Assembly: GCA_945957125.1 (NCBI GenBank)
Contig: CAMFJT010000012.1
Coordinates: forward strand, 1 to 52,058
DNA: 52,058 nucleotides
Source: an uncultured Rhodospirillales bacterium
GTDB taxonomy: Bacteria; Pseudomonadota; Alphaproteobacteria; Reyranellales; Reyranellaceae
Reading direction: 5' to 3'
Positions within the stretch are counted from its first letter, which is position 1; the number at the start of each line of letters is the position of its first letter. Positions 8,039-16,899 of the stretch are shown here, piece by piece. A model generated the notes under the pieces. The model searched no databases. It had not been told where the DNA came from and saw only the letters and a list, made by a program, of their open reading frames with translations. The position numbers and the translations under genes were made by a program.

Positions 8039-9783
8039 ACGCCGCGCGCGATCTTCCCCGGCTCGGCGCCGTCGTCGCGATCGGCGTGCTCGCCTTCCTG
8101 CCGATGGCGCGCCTGCCGGCGTTCTACGATTCGTTCCTGTACCTGGTCTTCTTCTGGGTGTCGCTGTCGACGAGCTGGGCGCTGCTGAGCGGCTTCGCGG
8201 GCTATTTCAGCCTCGGCCACGCCGCCTTCTTCGGCACCGGCCTCTACACCACCGCCGTGCTGACGACCAAGTTCGGCTGGCCGTTCCTGCCGACCCTGCC
8301 GGTCGCCGCGGCGGTGCCCGCGCTGCTCGCGCTGGGCGTCGGCGCCATCGTCTTCCGCCTGCGCCGGCTGCGCGGCGAGCTGTTCGCGCTGCTGACGCTG
8401 TCGATCACCTTCGTGATCGCCACGATCATCCTCAACACGCCGATCGACGGCGGCGGCGGCATCTTCATGAGCGCCGTGCCGTTGCCGGCGATCGCGGCGA
8501 CACCCAACGGCACGATCTACCTGCTGGGCTTCGCGCTCTGCGTCGTGACGCTCGCCATCGCGTGGTGGGTCGCCCGCTCGCGGCTGGGCATGGGCCTGTT
8601 CGCCATCCACGACGACGAGGATGTCGCCGAGGCCAAGGGCGTGCCGACCTTGCGCTACAAGCTGATCGCCTTCGCCCTGTCGGCGGCGATCGCCGGTGCG
8701 GTCGGCGGCGTGCATGCGATGTATGTCGGCTTCGTCACTGTGTCCGGCACGTTCGAGCTGACCGTGCCGCTCTACGTCGTGCTGATGAGCGTGCTGGGCG
8801 GCGCGCGGAGCTGGTTCGGGCCGGCGATCGGCGCGGCCGTCATCACCTCGCTGCTCTATGCCTTCATCAGCGGTGGCGAGGCGATGGTCGGCCGCGCCAT
8901 CGTCGGCGTGATCCTGATCTCGGCCATCCTCTGGCTGCCGGACGGCGCGGTGCCGGCCGCGAAGAAGTGGCTGGCGAAGCGTCGGGGCGCGGCCGCGCCG
9001 CCGCACCGCGCGCAGGTGGCGCCGGTCGTGACCGCGACGAAGCCCATTGGAGATGCGATCCTGCTGAAGGTGCGCGGGGTGACCAAGCGGTTCGGCGGGC
9101 TGCAGGCGCTGGGCGGGGTCGATCTCGACGTGCGCGAGGGCGAAATCCTCGGGCTGGTCGGCCCGAACGGCTCGGGCAAGACGACGCTGATCAACGTCAT
9201 CTCGGGCTTCTATCCGTTGACCTCGGGCAGCGTGACCGTGGCCGGTGTCGAGATCGGCCGGCTGCCGGCGCACGAGATCGCCCATCGCGGCGTGGCGCGC
9301 ACCTACCAGATCCCGCGCCCGTTCACGAACATGACGGTGCTGGAGAACGTCGTGCTGGCCGCGACCTTCGGCAGCCCGGCGCGCACTGCCGCCGAAATTC
9401 GCGACGAGGCGCTGCATTGGATCGGCTTCACCGGCCTGTCGGGCAAGGAGGACGTGCTGCCCGCCGGGCTGAACCTGCACGAGCGCAAGTTCCTCGAGCT
9501 GGCGCGCGCGCTGGCAGCCAAGCCGAAGCTGCTGCTGCTCGACGAGGTGCTGTCGGGCCTCAACCCGGCCGAGGTCGACAACGCCATCCGGCTGGTGCGC
9601 GCGATCCGCGCCCAGGGCGCCACCATCGTCTTCGTCGAGCACCTGATGCGCGCGGTGGTCGAGCTGTCCGACCGGGTCGCGGTGCTCAACGAGGGCAAGC
9701 TGTTCGCGCTCGGCGCGCCGCGCGATGTGATGAGCGATCCGCGCGTCGTCAGCATCTATCTGGGCAAGGCCTATGCTGCTTGA
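8035..9783 (+). CDS. Fused HAAT permease-ATPase (LivM-LivG)
   Basis: A 582-residue protein joining two transporter parts. Residues 1 to about 310 form a LivM-type permease with SGFAGYFSLGHAAFFGTGLY; after a charged linker rich in A, P, K and R, residues from about 338 form a LivG-type ATPase. Walker A GPNGSGKTT is at 376-384. The signature region reads LNLHERK in place of LSGGQ, and Walker B is LLLLDEVLSG with D503, where the usual DEP/DEA is DEV. Such fusions are known among proteobacterial HAAT systems. The weak signature motif is worth noting, but the catalytic Walker B Asp and Glu are present. Confidence 0.92.
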   Translation: MNAARDLPRLGAVVAIGVLAFLPMARLPAFYDSFLYLVFFWVSLSTSWALLSGFAGYFSLGHAAFFGTGLYTTAVLTTKFGWPFLPTLPVAAAVPALLALGVGAIVFRLRRLRGELFALLTLSITFVIATIILNTPIDGGGGIFMSAVPLPAIAATPNGTIYLLGFALCVVTLAIAWWVARSRLGMGLFAIHDDEDVAEAKGVPTLRYKLIAFALSAAIAGAVGGVHAMYVGFVTVSGTFELTVPLYVVLMSVLGGARSWFGPAIGAAVITSLLYAFISGGEAMVGRAIVGVILISAILWLPDGAVPAAKKWLAKRRGAAAPPHRAQVAPVVTATKPIGDAILLKVRGVTKRFGGLQALGGVDLDVREGEILGLVGPNGSGKTTLINVISGFYPLTSGSVTVAGVEIGRLPAHEIAHRGVARTYQIPRPFTNMTVLENVVLAATFGSPARTAAEIRDEALHWIGFTGLSGKEDVLPAGLNLHERKFLELARALAAKPKLLLLDEVLSGLNPAEVDNAIRLVRAIRAQGATIVFVEHLMRAVVELSDRVAVLNEGKLFALGAPRDVMSDPRVVSIYLGKAYAA

Positions 9784-10480
9784 AGCGCGCAACCTCCATA
9801 TCGGATACGGCGATGCGCCCGCGGTATGGGACGCCTCGCTCGATGTCGACGGCGGCGAGATCGTCTCGGTGATCGGCCCCAACGGCGCGGGCAAGACGAC
9901 GCTGATCAACACCATCGCGGGCCTGATGCGTTGCCGGGAGGGCACGCTGCGCTTCGACGGCGCGGACATGAACAAGGTCAAGCCGCACGGTTTTTGCGGC
10001 CACGGCATCGCGCTGGTGCCGGAGGGGCGGCGGCTGTTCCCCAAGATGTCGGTCGAGGAGAATCTAGAGCTCGGCTGCTACCTGCCTGCGGCGCGGGCCA
10101 TGCGCGGGCAATCGCTCGAGCGGGTCTACGGCCTGTTCCCGATCCTGCGCGACAAGCGCCGCCAGCCGTCCGGGGAGCTGTCGGGCGGGCAGCAGCAGAT
10201 GGTGGCGATCGGCCGCGCGCTGATGGCACGGCCGCGCATCGTGCTGTTCGACGAGCCCTCGCTCGGGCTGGCGCCGACCATCGTCGACGACATGTTCGAC
10301 ATCATCGTCAAGGTGCGCGACGACGGCGCCGCCGTGCTGCTGGTCGAGCAGAACGTGCTGAAGGCGCTCGGCATCGCCGATCGCGCCTACGTGCTGGAGC
10401 AGGGGCGGATCGTGGCGCAGGGGCTGCCCGATGACCTGCTCAAGCAGCCGCATATCCGCGAAGCCTATCTCGGAGTCTGA
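9773..10480 (+). CDS. HAAT ABC transporter ATP-binding protein (LivF type)
   Basis: A 235-residue LivF-type ATPase with Walker A GPNGAGKTT near residues 35-43, the signature LSGGQQQMVAIGRAL and Walker B IVLFDEPSLGLAP. It overlaps the preceding fused gene by 11 bases and should dimerise with that protein's ATPase domain. It completes the second transporter. The GntR regulator gene begins four bases after its stop codon, so the regulator is cotranscribed. Confidence 0.93.
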   Translation: MLLEARNLHIGYGDAPAVWDASLDVDGGEIVSVIGPNGAGKTTLINTIAGLMRCREGTLRFDGADMNKVKPHGFCGHGIALVPEGRRLFPKMSVEENLELGCYLPAARAMRGQSLERVYGLFPILRDKRRQPSGELSGGQQQMVAIGRALMARPRIVLFDEPSLGLAPTIVDDMFDIIVKVRDDGAAVLLVEQNVLKALGIADRAYVLEQGRIVAQGLPDDLLKQPHIREAYLGV

Positions 10481-10484
10481 CCGC

Positions 10485-11246
10485 ATGGCCAAGATCCTGA
10501 AGATGCCCGAGACGCCCGACCGGTCGGCGACGACCGCGCCGCAGGACGTGCTGCGCGAGGATGCCGCGACCTTCGACGTGCTGCGCCAGATGCGCGAGGA
10601 CATCCTGTGCTGCGTGCTGAAGCCCAACGAGCGCCTGCGCTTCGGGGAGCTGCGCCAGCGTTACGACACCTCGGTCGGTACGTTGCGCGAGGCGCTCTCG
10701 CACCTCGTCTCGGAGGGGCTGGCGCGGACCGAGGCGGGCAGGGGCTTCACCGTGGCGCCGATCTCGCTCGCCGACTTCCTCGACCTCTCCGAGCTGCGAG
10801 TCTATCTCGAGACCCGCACGCTCGCCGACGCGATCCGCCACGGCACCGACGCGTGGGAAGCGGAGATCGTCAGCTCGTACTTCCTGCTCAGCAAGCTCGC
10901 CGCGCCGCGCCAGGACGATCCGGTCAGCGTCAAGCGCGAATGGCGCAAGCGGCACAAGCGCTACCACGATTCGCTGGTCGCGACCTGCACCTCGCCATGG
11001 TCGCTGCATTTCCGCAGCGAGCTGTTCGACCAGGCGCAGCGCTATCACTGGCTGACCATGATTCACGCCCGCTCGCGACGGAAGAACGAGCATCTCGAGC
11101 TGCGCGACGCGGTGCTGGCGCGCGATGTCGACCGCGCCTGCGGGCTGATCGAATCGCACATCCGCACGACGGTCGAGCAGGCGGCCTCCGAGGTGCCCGG
11201 CCTGACGCTCGACATGGCGAGCAAGAGCAGGCGGCGGAGCGGTTGA
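10485..11246 (+). CDS. GntR-family transcriptional regulator (FCD type)
   Basis: A 253-residue regulator. A winged helix occupies roughly residues 28-92 (LRFGELRQRYDTSVGTLREA is the helix-turn-helix), followed by an alpha-helical FCD effector domain with the ELRVYLE helix and later histidines (KRYHDSL, LIESHIRT) of the kind that bind metal or carboxylate ligands. FCD regulators usually sense organic acids and control catabolic operons. It lies at the end of the second transporter operon and before the ring-cleavage-type genes, so it is the best candidate regulator for both. The start was set at 10485, four bases after the livF-type stop; an in-frame extension to 10431 would overlap that gene. 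Confidence 0.9.
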   Translation: MAKILKMPETPDRSATTAPQDVLREDAATFDVLRQMREDILCCVLKPNERLRFGELRQRYDTSVGTLREALSHLVSEGLARTEAGRGFTVAPISLADFLDLSELRVYLETRTLADAIRHGTDAWEAEIVSSYFLLSKLAAPRQDDPVSVKREWRKRHKRYHDSLVATCTSPWSLHFRSELFDQAQRYHWLTMIHARSRRKNEHLELRDAVLARDVDRACGLIESHIRTTVEQAASEVPGLTLDMASKSRRRSG

Positions 11247-11259
11247 GGATGTCATGCCC

Positions 11260-11340
11260 GCTGGGAGCGCGGCTCTCCAGAGCCGCTCATGGGATGTGCA
11301 AGCCGCAGGAAGGGCGACTCTGGAGAGCCGCGCTCCCAGC
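11260..11340. repeat. Palindromic repeat, GCTGGGA superfamily (variant stem)
   Basis: The left arm 11260-11283 (GCTGGGAGCGCGGCTCTCCA and four more bases) and the right arm 11317-11340 are complementary at 23 of 24 positions, around a loop of about 33 bases. Like copies 1 and 2 it begins GCTGGGA and carries CGCTCATG after the arm, but the inner hairpin is GGCTC/GAGCC rather than GCCAC/GTGGC, a compensated change. It lies between the GntR gene and the VOC gene. Confidence 0.8.
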
Positions 11341-11367
11341 AAGATCGCGTTGAACGAGGAGGGACCG

Positions 11368-12600
11368 ATGGACACGATCACCAGGAGCGCGACGAGCTAC
11401 GACATCGGCGGCGTGCGCTATCCGCAGCCGTTCAAGATCCGCCGGCTGGGGCATTTCGGCTTCAACGTCGCGGACCTGCAGGGCGGCATCGACTTCTATT
11501 CGAAGCTGCTCGGCTTCCGCATCACCGACACGCGCGACCTCAAGAAGATCCCCGGCCGCGAGGAGATGGCCAAGCGGCTCGAGGACGGACGCATCGTGTT
11601 CATGAGCCATAACTCCGACCACCACGCCTTTCTGCTGGCGCACAAGTCGCTCGGCGCGATCTTCGGCGACGACGCGGTGAGCAAGGACATCACCGTCAAC
11701 CAGATCACCTGGCAGGTCGGCACGATGGAGGAGGTCTTCGCTGCCGCCGACTACTTCCAGGAGAAGGACGTCGAGATCCGCCGCGTCGGGCGCGACATGC
11801 CGGGCAGCAACTGGCACACCTACATCCGCGATCCCGACGGCCACACGGTCGAACTCTACTACGGCATGGAGCAGATCGGCTGGGACGGGCGCTCCAAGCC
11901 GGAGTCGCTGTACTACCGCGCCTTCCGCGAGCGGCCCGCGCTGCCGCAGATATCCGAGGAGCAGGAGGTGCGTGACGCCGTCGCCAAGGGCATCGACATC
12001 AATGCCGGCAACACGATCCGCGACCGCGGCGAGGAAGAATACGTCGTCGCCGGCGTGACCCTGCCGCGGCCGTTCAAGATCACGAACATCGGACCGATGA
12101 GCCTGTTCGTGGCCGATGTCGGTGCGTCCGAGGAATTCTATACCCGGACGATGGGCTTCGCGCGCACCGAGGTCGTGACGTACAAGGGCCATCGCTGCGT
12201 CTTCCTGCGCAACGGCGGCGAGCATCACAGCCTCTCGCTCTTTCCCAAGGCGCTGCGCGGCGAGCTGGGGCTCAATCCCGACACGACGGTCGCCTCGATG
12301 GGGATGCAGGTCGGCAGCTACCGTCAGCTCCGCGACGCGGTCGCGTTCCTGAGGAAGAAGGGCGTGCGCTTCACCGACGCGATCCCGGCGGAGCTCTATC
12401 CCGGCGTAGACTATGCCGCGCACATCCTCGATCCGGCCGGGCACGCGCTAATGCTCTATTGCTACATGGAGCGGATCGGCTGGGACGGCCAGCCGCGCCC
12501 TGCTGCTCAGCGCCGCAAGGTCGGCAAGGACTGGCCGGAGAGCCTCGAGCCGATGTCGGACACCTATGCCGATCCGGCCTTCATGGGACCTTTGGGGTGA
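11368..12600 (+). CDS. Two-domain VOC (extradiol dioxygenase-like) protein
   Basis: A 410-residue protein of the vicinal-oxygen-chelate superfamily with two glyoxalase/dioxygenase domains. Domain 1 (about 25-170) contains LGHFGFNV, SDHHAFLL and HTVELYYGME, giving a His-His-Glu metal triad. Domain 2 (about 225-370) has GPMSLFV without the first histidine, then EHHSLSLF and LMLYCYMERIGWDG. One or both domains may therefore bind Fe(II) or Mn(II). The start has a strong GAGGAGGGA site. By context it could be a ring-cleavage enzyme, but VOC proteins also include isomerases and epimerases, so the reaction is not assigned. The repeat of IGWDG near the end of both halves suggests internal duplication. 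Confidence 0.85.
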   Translation: MDTITRSATSYDIGGVRYPQPFKIRRLGHFGFNVADLQGGIDFYSKLLGFRITDTRDLKKIPGREEMAKRLEDGRIVFMSHNSDHHAFLLAHKSLGAIFGDDAVSKDITVNQITWQVGTMEEVFAAADYFQEKDVEIRRVGRDMPGSNWHTYIRDPDGHTVELYYGMEQIGWDGRSKPESLYYRAFRERPALPQISEEQEVRDAVAKGIDINAGNTIRDRGEEEYVVAGVTLPRPFKITNIGPMSLFVADVGASEEFYTRTMGFARTEVVTYKGHRCVFLRNGGEHHSLSLFPKALRGELGLNPDTTVASMGMQVGSYRQLRDAVAFLRKKGVRFTDAIPAELYPGVDYAAHILDPAGHALMLYCYMERIGWDGQPRPAAQRRKVGKDWPESLEPMSDTYADPAFMGPLG

Positions 12601-12621
12601 TTGTTTGCCACCATCCTCCTC

Positions 12622-12757
12622 CTCCCCCGTCCTACGGGGGAGGCCGGGTGGGGGCAGGCGACGCGGCCGTCATTTCAGACTGCAGATCATGATCTCTAAC
12701 TCGCATGCAATTCGATTGGGGCCTTCCCCCTCCCGGCCTCCCCCGTAGGACGGGGGA
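12622..12757. repeat. Palindromic repeat, C-run family E
   Basis: The left arm 12622-12659 and the right arm 12720-12757 are complementary at about 36 of 38 positions around a loop of about 60 bases. Each arm is itself a hairpin, CTCCCCCGT-CCT-ACGGGGGAG, so the element is two inverted hairpin units. The right arm ends GGGGGAG five bases before the ATG at 12763, so the repeat could provide a ribosome binding site for the TctC gene. Confidence 0.8.
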
Positions 12758-12762
12758 GTAGA

Positions 12763-13737
12763 ATGAAAGGCATGGGCATGAGCGTATCTCGACGCACGAT
12801 CCTCTTCTCGGCCGCGGCGACGGTGGCGGCGCCGGCGGTCGTGCGAGCCCAGGCGGGACCGATCCGCCTCATCCATGGCTACGACGCCGGATCGAACCCG
12901 GACACGATCGCGCGGCATCTCGCGCCGTCGCTGACCGAGATCGTCGGCGCGCAGATCGTGATCGAGCCCAAGCCCGGGGCAGCCGAGCGGCTGGCGGCGG
13001 CGCAGGTCGCGAGGATGAAGCCCGATGGCAGCGTGCTCTATCTCATGACCGGCGGGCAGGCGGTGGTGTCGGCGACCGACAAGACGCTGTCCTACGACCT
13101 GCTGCGCGATTTCGACTTCATCGCCATCGTCACGCGCTTCCCGTTCGTCTTCACGGTCGCGCCCGACGCGCGCTTCAAGACGATGGAAGCCTTTCTCGAT
13201 GCGGCGCGCAAGGAGCCGGGCAAGACCACCTACGGCACGTCGGGCGTCGGCTCGACCCTGCACATGGCGATGGAGCTGCTGCTGTCGAAGCTCGACATCA
13301 AGGCGACGCACGTGCCCTACAAGGGCGGCATCGGCACGCCCTACAACGACCTGATCGGCGGCCGGCTCGACATGCACGTCGTGACCTTCTCCAATGCCCA
13401 GCCGCTGCTCAAGACCGACAAGCTGCGCGCGCTGGCCGTCACCTCGAAGGAGCGCCATCCCGGCTTCCCCGACGTGCCGGCGATCGCCGAGAAGATCGTG
13501 CCGGACTACGACGTCGTGTCGTGGCTCGGCTTCACCGCGCCGGCCGGGCTGCCGCCGGCGATCCGCGACCGCTGGCATGCCGCCTTCGTCCAGGCGATGG
13601 CGCAGCCGTCGGTCAAGGCCAAGCTCGAGGAGCTGGGTAACGACACGCGGGTCAGCACACCGGATGAATTTCGTGCGAGGGTCGAGGCGGACATGAACCG
13701 CTGGCGGCCGCTCGCGCATGTCGTGAACCAGTCGTAA
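12763..13737 (+). CDS. Bug/TctC-family solute-binding receptor
   Basis: A 324-residue periplasmic receptor of the tripartite tricarboxylate transporter (Bug) family. Its N-terminus MSVSRRTILFSAAATVAAPA includes an SRRTILF twin-arginine-like motif and an AXA cleavage region (VVRA). The mature part has IRLIHGYDAGSNPDTIAR, GTSGVGSTLHMAMELL, HVPYKGG and the WLGFTAPAGLP segment typical of the family. Starts at 12763, 12772 and 12778 are all possible: the first is served by GGGGAG from the repeat, the last by AAAGG. No TctA or TctB membrane gene is nearby, as is common for Bug proteins. Ligands in this family are carboxylates or aromatic acids; this one is unknown. Confidence 0.9.
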   Translation: MKGMGMSVSRRTILFSAAATVAAPAVVRAQAGPIRLIHGYDAGSNPDTIARHLAPSLTEIVGAQIVIEPKPGAAERLAAAQVARMKPDGSVLYLMTGGQAVVSATDKTLSYDLLRDFDFIAIVTRFPFVFTVAPDARFKTMEAFLDAARKEPGKTTYGTSGVGSTLHMAMELLLSKLDIKATHVPYKGGIGTPYNDLIGGRLDMHVVTFSNAQPLLKTDKLRALAVTSKERHPGFPDVPAIAEKIVPDYDVVSWLGFTAPAGLPPAIRDRWHAAFVQAMAQPSVKAKLEELGNDTRVSTPDEFRARVEADMNRWRPLAHVVNQS

Positions 13738-13747
13738 GGTAGGCATC

Positions 13748-16081
13748 ATGAGCAAATACGGAATCGGTCAGCCCGTCCTGCGTTTCGAAGATCCCCGCCT
13801 GCTGCGCGGGCAGGGACGCTACGTCAACGACTTCAACCTGCCGGGGCAGGCCTATGCGGTGTTCGTGCGCTCGCCGCACGCGCACGCGAAGATCAAGTCG
13901 ATCAATGTCGAGGCCGCCAAGGCGGCGCCGGGCGTGCTGGCGGCCTATACCGGGCACGACGTGAAGGCCGATGGGCTCGGCATGCCCAAGGCCAACATGC
14001 CGCGCAAGCGGCCCGACGGTAAGCCGATGTACGCGCCGCAGCGTCCGCCGTTGGTCACCGATCGCGTGCGCTATGTCGGCGACCCGATGGTGATGGTGAT
14101 CGCCGAGACGCTGGCCCAGGCCAAGGACGCCGCCGAGCTGGTCGAGATCGACTACGAGCCGTTGCCGTCGGTAACCACGACCGAGGACACGGTGAAGCCC
14201 GGCGCGCCGGTGGTGTGGGACGACTGCCCCGACAATATCTCCAACAATGTCGAGCGCGGCAAGAAGGCGGAGACCGAGGAGGCGATCAAGAATGCAGCGA
14301 AGGTGGTCAAGCGGCGCTACGTGATCACCCGCGTGCATGCCCAGTACATGGAGCCGCGCGGCACGCTCGGCGTCTACGACCAGGGCGAGGACCGGCTGAC
14401 GCTCTATGCCGACGTGCAGTATCCCCACCGCGTGCGCAACATGCTGGCGCAAAGCGTGTTCAAGGTGCCGGAGAGCAAGATGCGCGTGATCGCGCAGGAT
14501 GTCGGCGGCGGCTTCGGCACCAAGGGCTGGCAGTATATCGAGCATCGCCTGACGCTGTGGGCGGCGCGCAAGCTGCTGCGGCCGGTGAAGTGGTGCTGCG
14601 AGCGCTCCGAGGCGGTGATGGCCGACGAGCACGGCCGCGACAATGTCGGTGAGATCACGCTGGCGCTCGACAAGGACGACAAGTTCGTCGCGCTCAAGCT
14701 CGAGATGCTGGCGAACATCGGCGCCTATGTCGGCTCCGACCGCAACCTGCTCTCGCCGTTCGGCATGATCGGCACGGTGCTGGGCGTCTACATGATCCCG
14801 AAGGCCTACATCAACGTGGTCGGCGTGCTCAGCAACACCAACCCGACGGCGCCCTATCGCGGCGCGGGGCGTCCGGAGGCGATCTACCTGATCGAGCGGC
14901 TGATCGACGATGCCTCGCGCGAGCTGGGCCTCGACCGGGTCGAGCTGCGGCGCAAGAACATGCTGCCGGAATCGGCGCTGCCCTATCAGAGCCCGGTCGG
15001 GCCGTACTACGACTGCGGCCAGTTCGAGAAGAACCTCGACATGGCGCTGAAGCTCGCCGACGTGGCGGGGTTCGAGGCGCGCAAGGCCGAATCGGCCAAG
15101 CGCGGCCGGCTGCGCGGCCTGGGCATCGTCAACGCGATCGAGCAGGCAGCCGGCCCGGCTCAGCCCGAATATGCCGAGATCCGCTTCAACCCGAGCGGCA
15201 CGGCGGCGCTGCTGATGGGCACCAAGGCGCAGGGTCAGGGCCACGAGACGATGTTCAAGCAGATCCTGAACGAGAAGCTCGGGATCGATCCGAACGAGGT
15301 GCAGTACATCGACGGCGATACCGATCGGGTCGCCTTCGGCATGGGCACCAACGGTTCGCGCTCGACCGTGCTGGGCGGCTCGGCGGTGTTCCAGGCGGCC
15401 GACAAGGTGATCGCCAAGGGCAAGCTGCTGGCCGGCCACATGCTCGAGGCCGGCGAGCAGGACATCGAGTTCAAGGACGGCCATTTCACGGTCAAGGGCA
15501 CCGACAAGACCTTGCCGCTGAAGGAGGTGGCGAAGGCGGCGTTCAATCCGGTCAAGTGGCCCAAGGGCTTCGAGGGCGGGCTGTACGAGAACGCGACCTT
15601 CAAGGCGGAGCGCGACACCTATCCCAACGGCTGCCACATCTGCGAGCTGGAGGTCGATCCGGATACCGGCGACGTGACGCTCGACCGCTATGCGGTGGTC
15701 GACGATGTCGGCACGGTGATGAATCCGATCGGGCTGAAGGGCCAGATCCATGGCGGCGTGGCGCAGGGCATCGGCCAGATCCTGTGCGAGCAGGTGGTGT
15801 GGGACCGCGACAGCGGGCAGCTCCTGACCGCGAGCTTCCTCGACTACGCCATGCCGCACGCCCACATGATCCCGAACATGGAAGTGAAGAGCAATCCGGT
15901 GCCGACCAAGTTCAACCCGCTCGGCGCCAAGGGCGCGGGCGAGGCGGGCACGGTCGGCGCCATGCCGGTGGTGATGAACGCGGTGATGGACGCGCTGGCG
16001 CCGCTCGGCGTGACGGATGTCGACATGCCCGCCTCGCCGCTCAATGTCTGGCGCGCGATCGAGAAAGCGCGGGGTAGATGA
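13748..16081 (+). CDS. Molybdenum hydroxylase, molybdopterin-binding large subunit
   Basis: A 777-residue large subunit of the xanthine dehydrogenase/CO dehydrogenase family, which hydroxylates N-heterocycles, aldehydes or aromatic compounds with water as oxygen donor. The cofactor-binding GGGFGTK is at 253-259, PYRGAGRPEA at 369-378 and the catalytic glutamate is E732 in KGAGEAG. The AYRCSFR loop of true CO dehydrogenase is absent, so this is a form II or other hydroxylase. No signal peptide is seen. The [2Fe-2S] small subunit and FAD medium subunit, normally cotranscribed, are missing from the window. The gene follows the TctC gene by 10 bases and overlaps the hydrolase gene by 4 (ATGA). 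Confidence 0.92.
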   Translation: MSKYGIGQPVLRFEDPRLLRGQGRYVNDFNLPGQAYAVFVRSPHAHAKIKSINVEAAKAAPGVLAAYTGHDVKADGLGMPKANMPRKRPDGKPMYAPQRPPLVTDRVRYVGDPMVMVIAETLAQAKDAAELVEIDYEPLPSVTTTEDTVKPGAPVVWDDCPDNISNNVERGKKAETEEAIKNAAKVVKRRYVITRVHAQYMEPRGTLGVYDQGEDRLTLYADVQYPHRVRNMLAQSVFKVPESKMRVIAQDVGGGFGTKGWQYIEHRLTLWAARKLLRPVKWCCERSEAVMADEHGRDNVGEITLALDKDDKFVALKLEMLANIGAYVGSDRNLLSPFGMIGTVLGVYMIPKAYINVVGVLSNTNPTAPYRGAGRPEAIYLIERLIDDASRELGLDRVELRRKNMLPESALPYQSPVGPYYDCGQFEKNLDMALKLADVAGFEARKAESAKRGRLRGLGIVNAIEQAAGPAQPEYAEIRFNPSGTAALLMGTKAQGQGHETMFKQILNEKLGIDPNEVQYIDGDTDRVAFGMGTNGSRSTVLGGSAVFQAADKVIAKGKLLAGHMLEAGEQDIEFKDGHFTVKGTDKTLPLKEVAKAAFNPVKWPKGFEGGLYENATFKAERDTYPNGCHICELEVDPDTGDVTLDRYAVVDDVGTVMNPIGLKGQIHGGVAQGIGQILCEQVVWDRDSGQLLTASFLDYAMPHAHMIPNMEVKSNPVPTKFNPLGAKGAGEAGTVGAMPVVMNAVMDALAPLGVTDVDMPASPLNVWRAIEKARGR

Positions 16082-16860
16082 GGCGGCTTCCCGTCCTCGC
16101 GCTGCTCTCGACTGCGCTCGTTTGGCCGGCGTGGGCGGCGGACACCCTGCTCACCCTGACGCCACGGCCCGGCGCCACGTTGCGCGTGCTGGTCGACCGC
16201 CCGGCGGCGCCGGACGGGAGCGTGGTGCTGATGGCCGGCGGCGATGGCGTGCTCGACATCGACCAGAGCGGTGCGATCGGCAGCGGCCTCCGCAACAATC
16301 ATCTGGTGCGCACGCGCGCGGCCTACGCAAAGGCGGGCTATGCCGTGTTCGTTCCCGATGTCGCGAGCGACCAGAAGGGCACGCGCAGCTATCGCTTCGG
16401 CACGGCCTACGGCCAGGACGTGGCGGCGGTCGTCTCGGCGGCGCGCCAGGTTGCGGGGCCCGTGGCGATCGTGGGCACCAGTCGCGGCGCGCTCTCGGTG
16501 GCCGCGCTGTTCACCAAGCAATCGGCGGTCCGGCCCGACGCAGCCGTGATCTCGTCCGGCGCGCTGATGGGCAGCGACGGTGCCCAGGGGCTGGGTGACA
16601 TGGCCCGCATCGATGTGCCGGTCCTGTTGCTGCGCCACCGCCAGGACGCGTGCCGCGTGACGCCGCCCGGCGACGCCGACCGCTTCAGGACGCTGCTCAC
16701 CGGCGCGCCCAGGGTCGACATCGTGACCCTCGACGGCGGCGGTCCCGCCGGCAACGGCGCGGATCCGTGCGGCGCGTCGCACTTCCACGGCTTCTATGGC
16801 ATCGACGGTCAGGCGGTTGCCGCGACGGTGCAATGGCTCGGCGCGAACATGCGACGGTAG
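16078..16860 (+). CDS. Secreted alpha/beta-hydrolase-fold protein
   Basis: A 260-residue protein with a Sec signal peptide of about 20 residues (cleavage near AWAAD). The nucleophile elbow is GTSRG with S135, and a histidine in SHFHGFYG (235-237) near the C-terminus and an aspartate in HRQDAC could complete the triad. The early VVLMAGGDGVLDI and NHLVRTRAAYAKAGYAV segments fit the fold. It is translationally coupled to the molybdenum hydroxylase gene. The protein is probably periplasmic, whereas its upstream partner appears cytoplasmic, so they need not act on the same intermediate. Substrate unknown; an ester or peptide is possible. Confidence 0.82.
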   Translation: MRRLPVLALLSTALVWPAWAADTLLTLTPRPGATLRVLVDRPAAPDGSVVLMAGGDGVLDIDQSGAIGSGLRNNHLVRTRAAYAKAGYAVFVPDVASDQKGTRSYRFGTAYGQDVAAVVSAARQVAGPVAIVGTSRGALSVAALFTKQSAVRPDAAVISSGALMGSDGAQGLGDMARIDVPVLLLRHRQDACRVTPPGDADRFRTLLTGAPRVDIVTLDGGGPAGNGADPCGASHFHGFYGIDGQAVAATVQWLGANMRR

Positions 16861-16899
16861 CAGCATTCGGCGAATCAGAGGCAAATCAAGGAGAGACAG

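Noticed and set aside
13652-15865. 737-codon minus-strand frame opposite the molybdenum hydroxylase gene
   Set aside because: The plus strand has all motifs of a known enzyme family; the minus frame shows only biased composition with no recognisable domain.
16078-16860. Alpha/beta hydrolase as an extra subunit of the molybdenum hydroxylase
   Set aside because: It carries a signal peptide and a complete-looking hydrolase elbow, and no molybdenum hydroxylase subunit has this fold. Coupled translation alone does not show complex formation.
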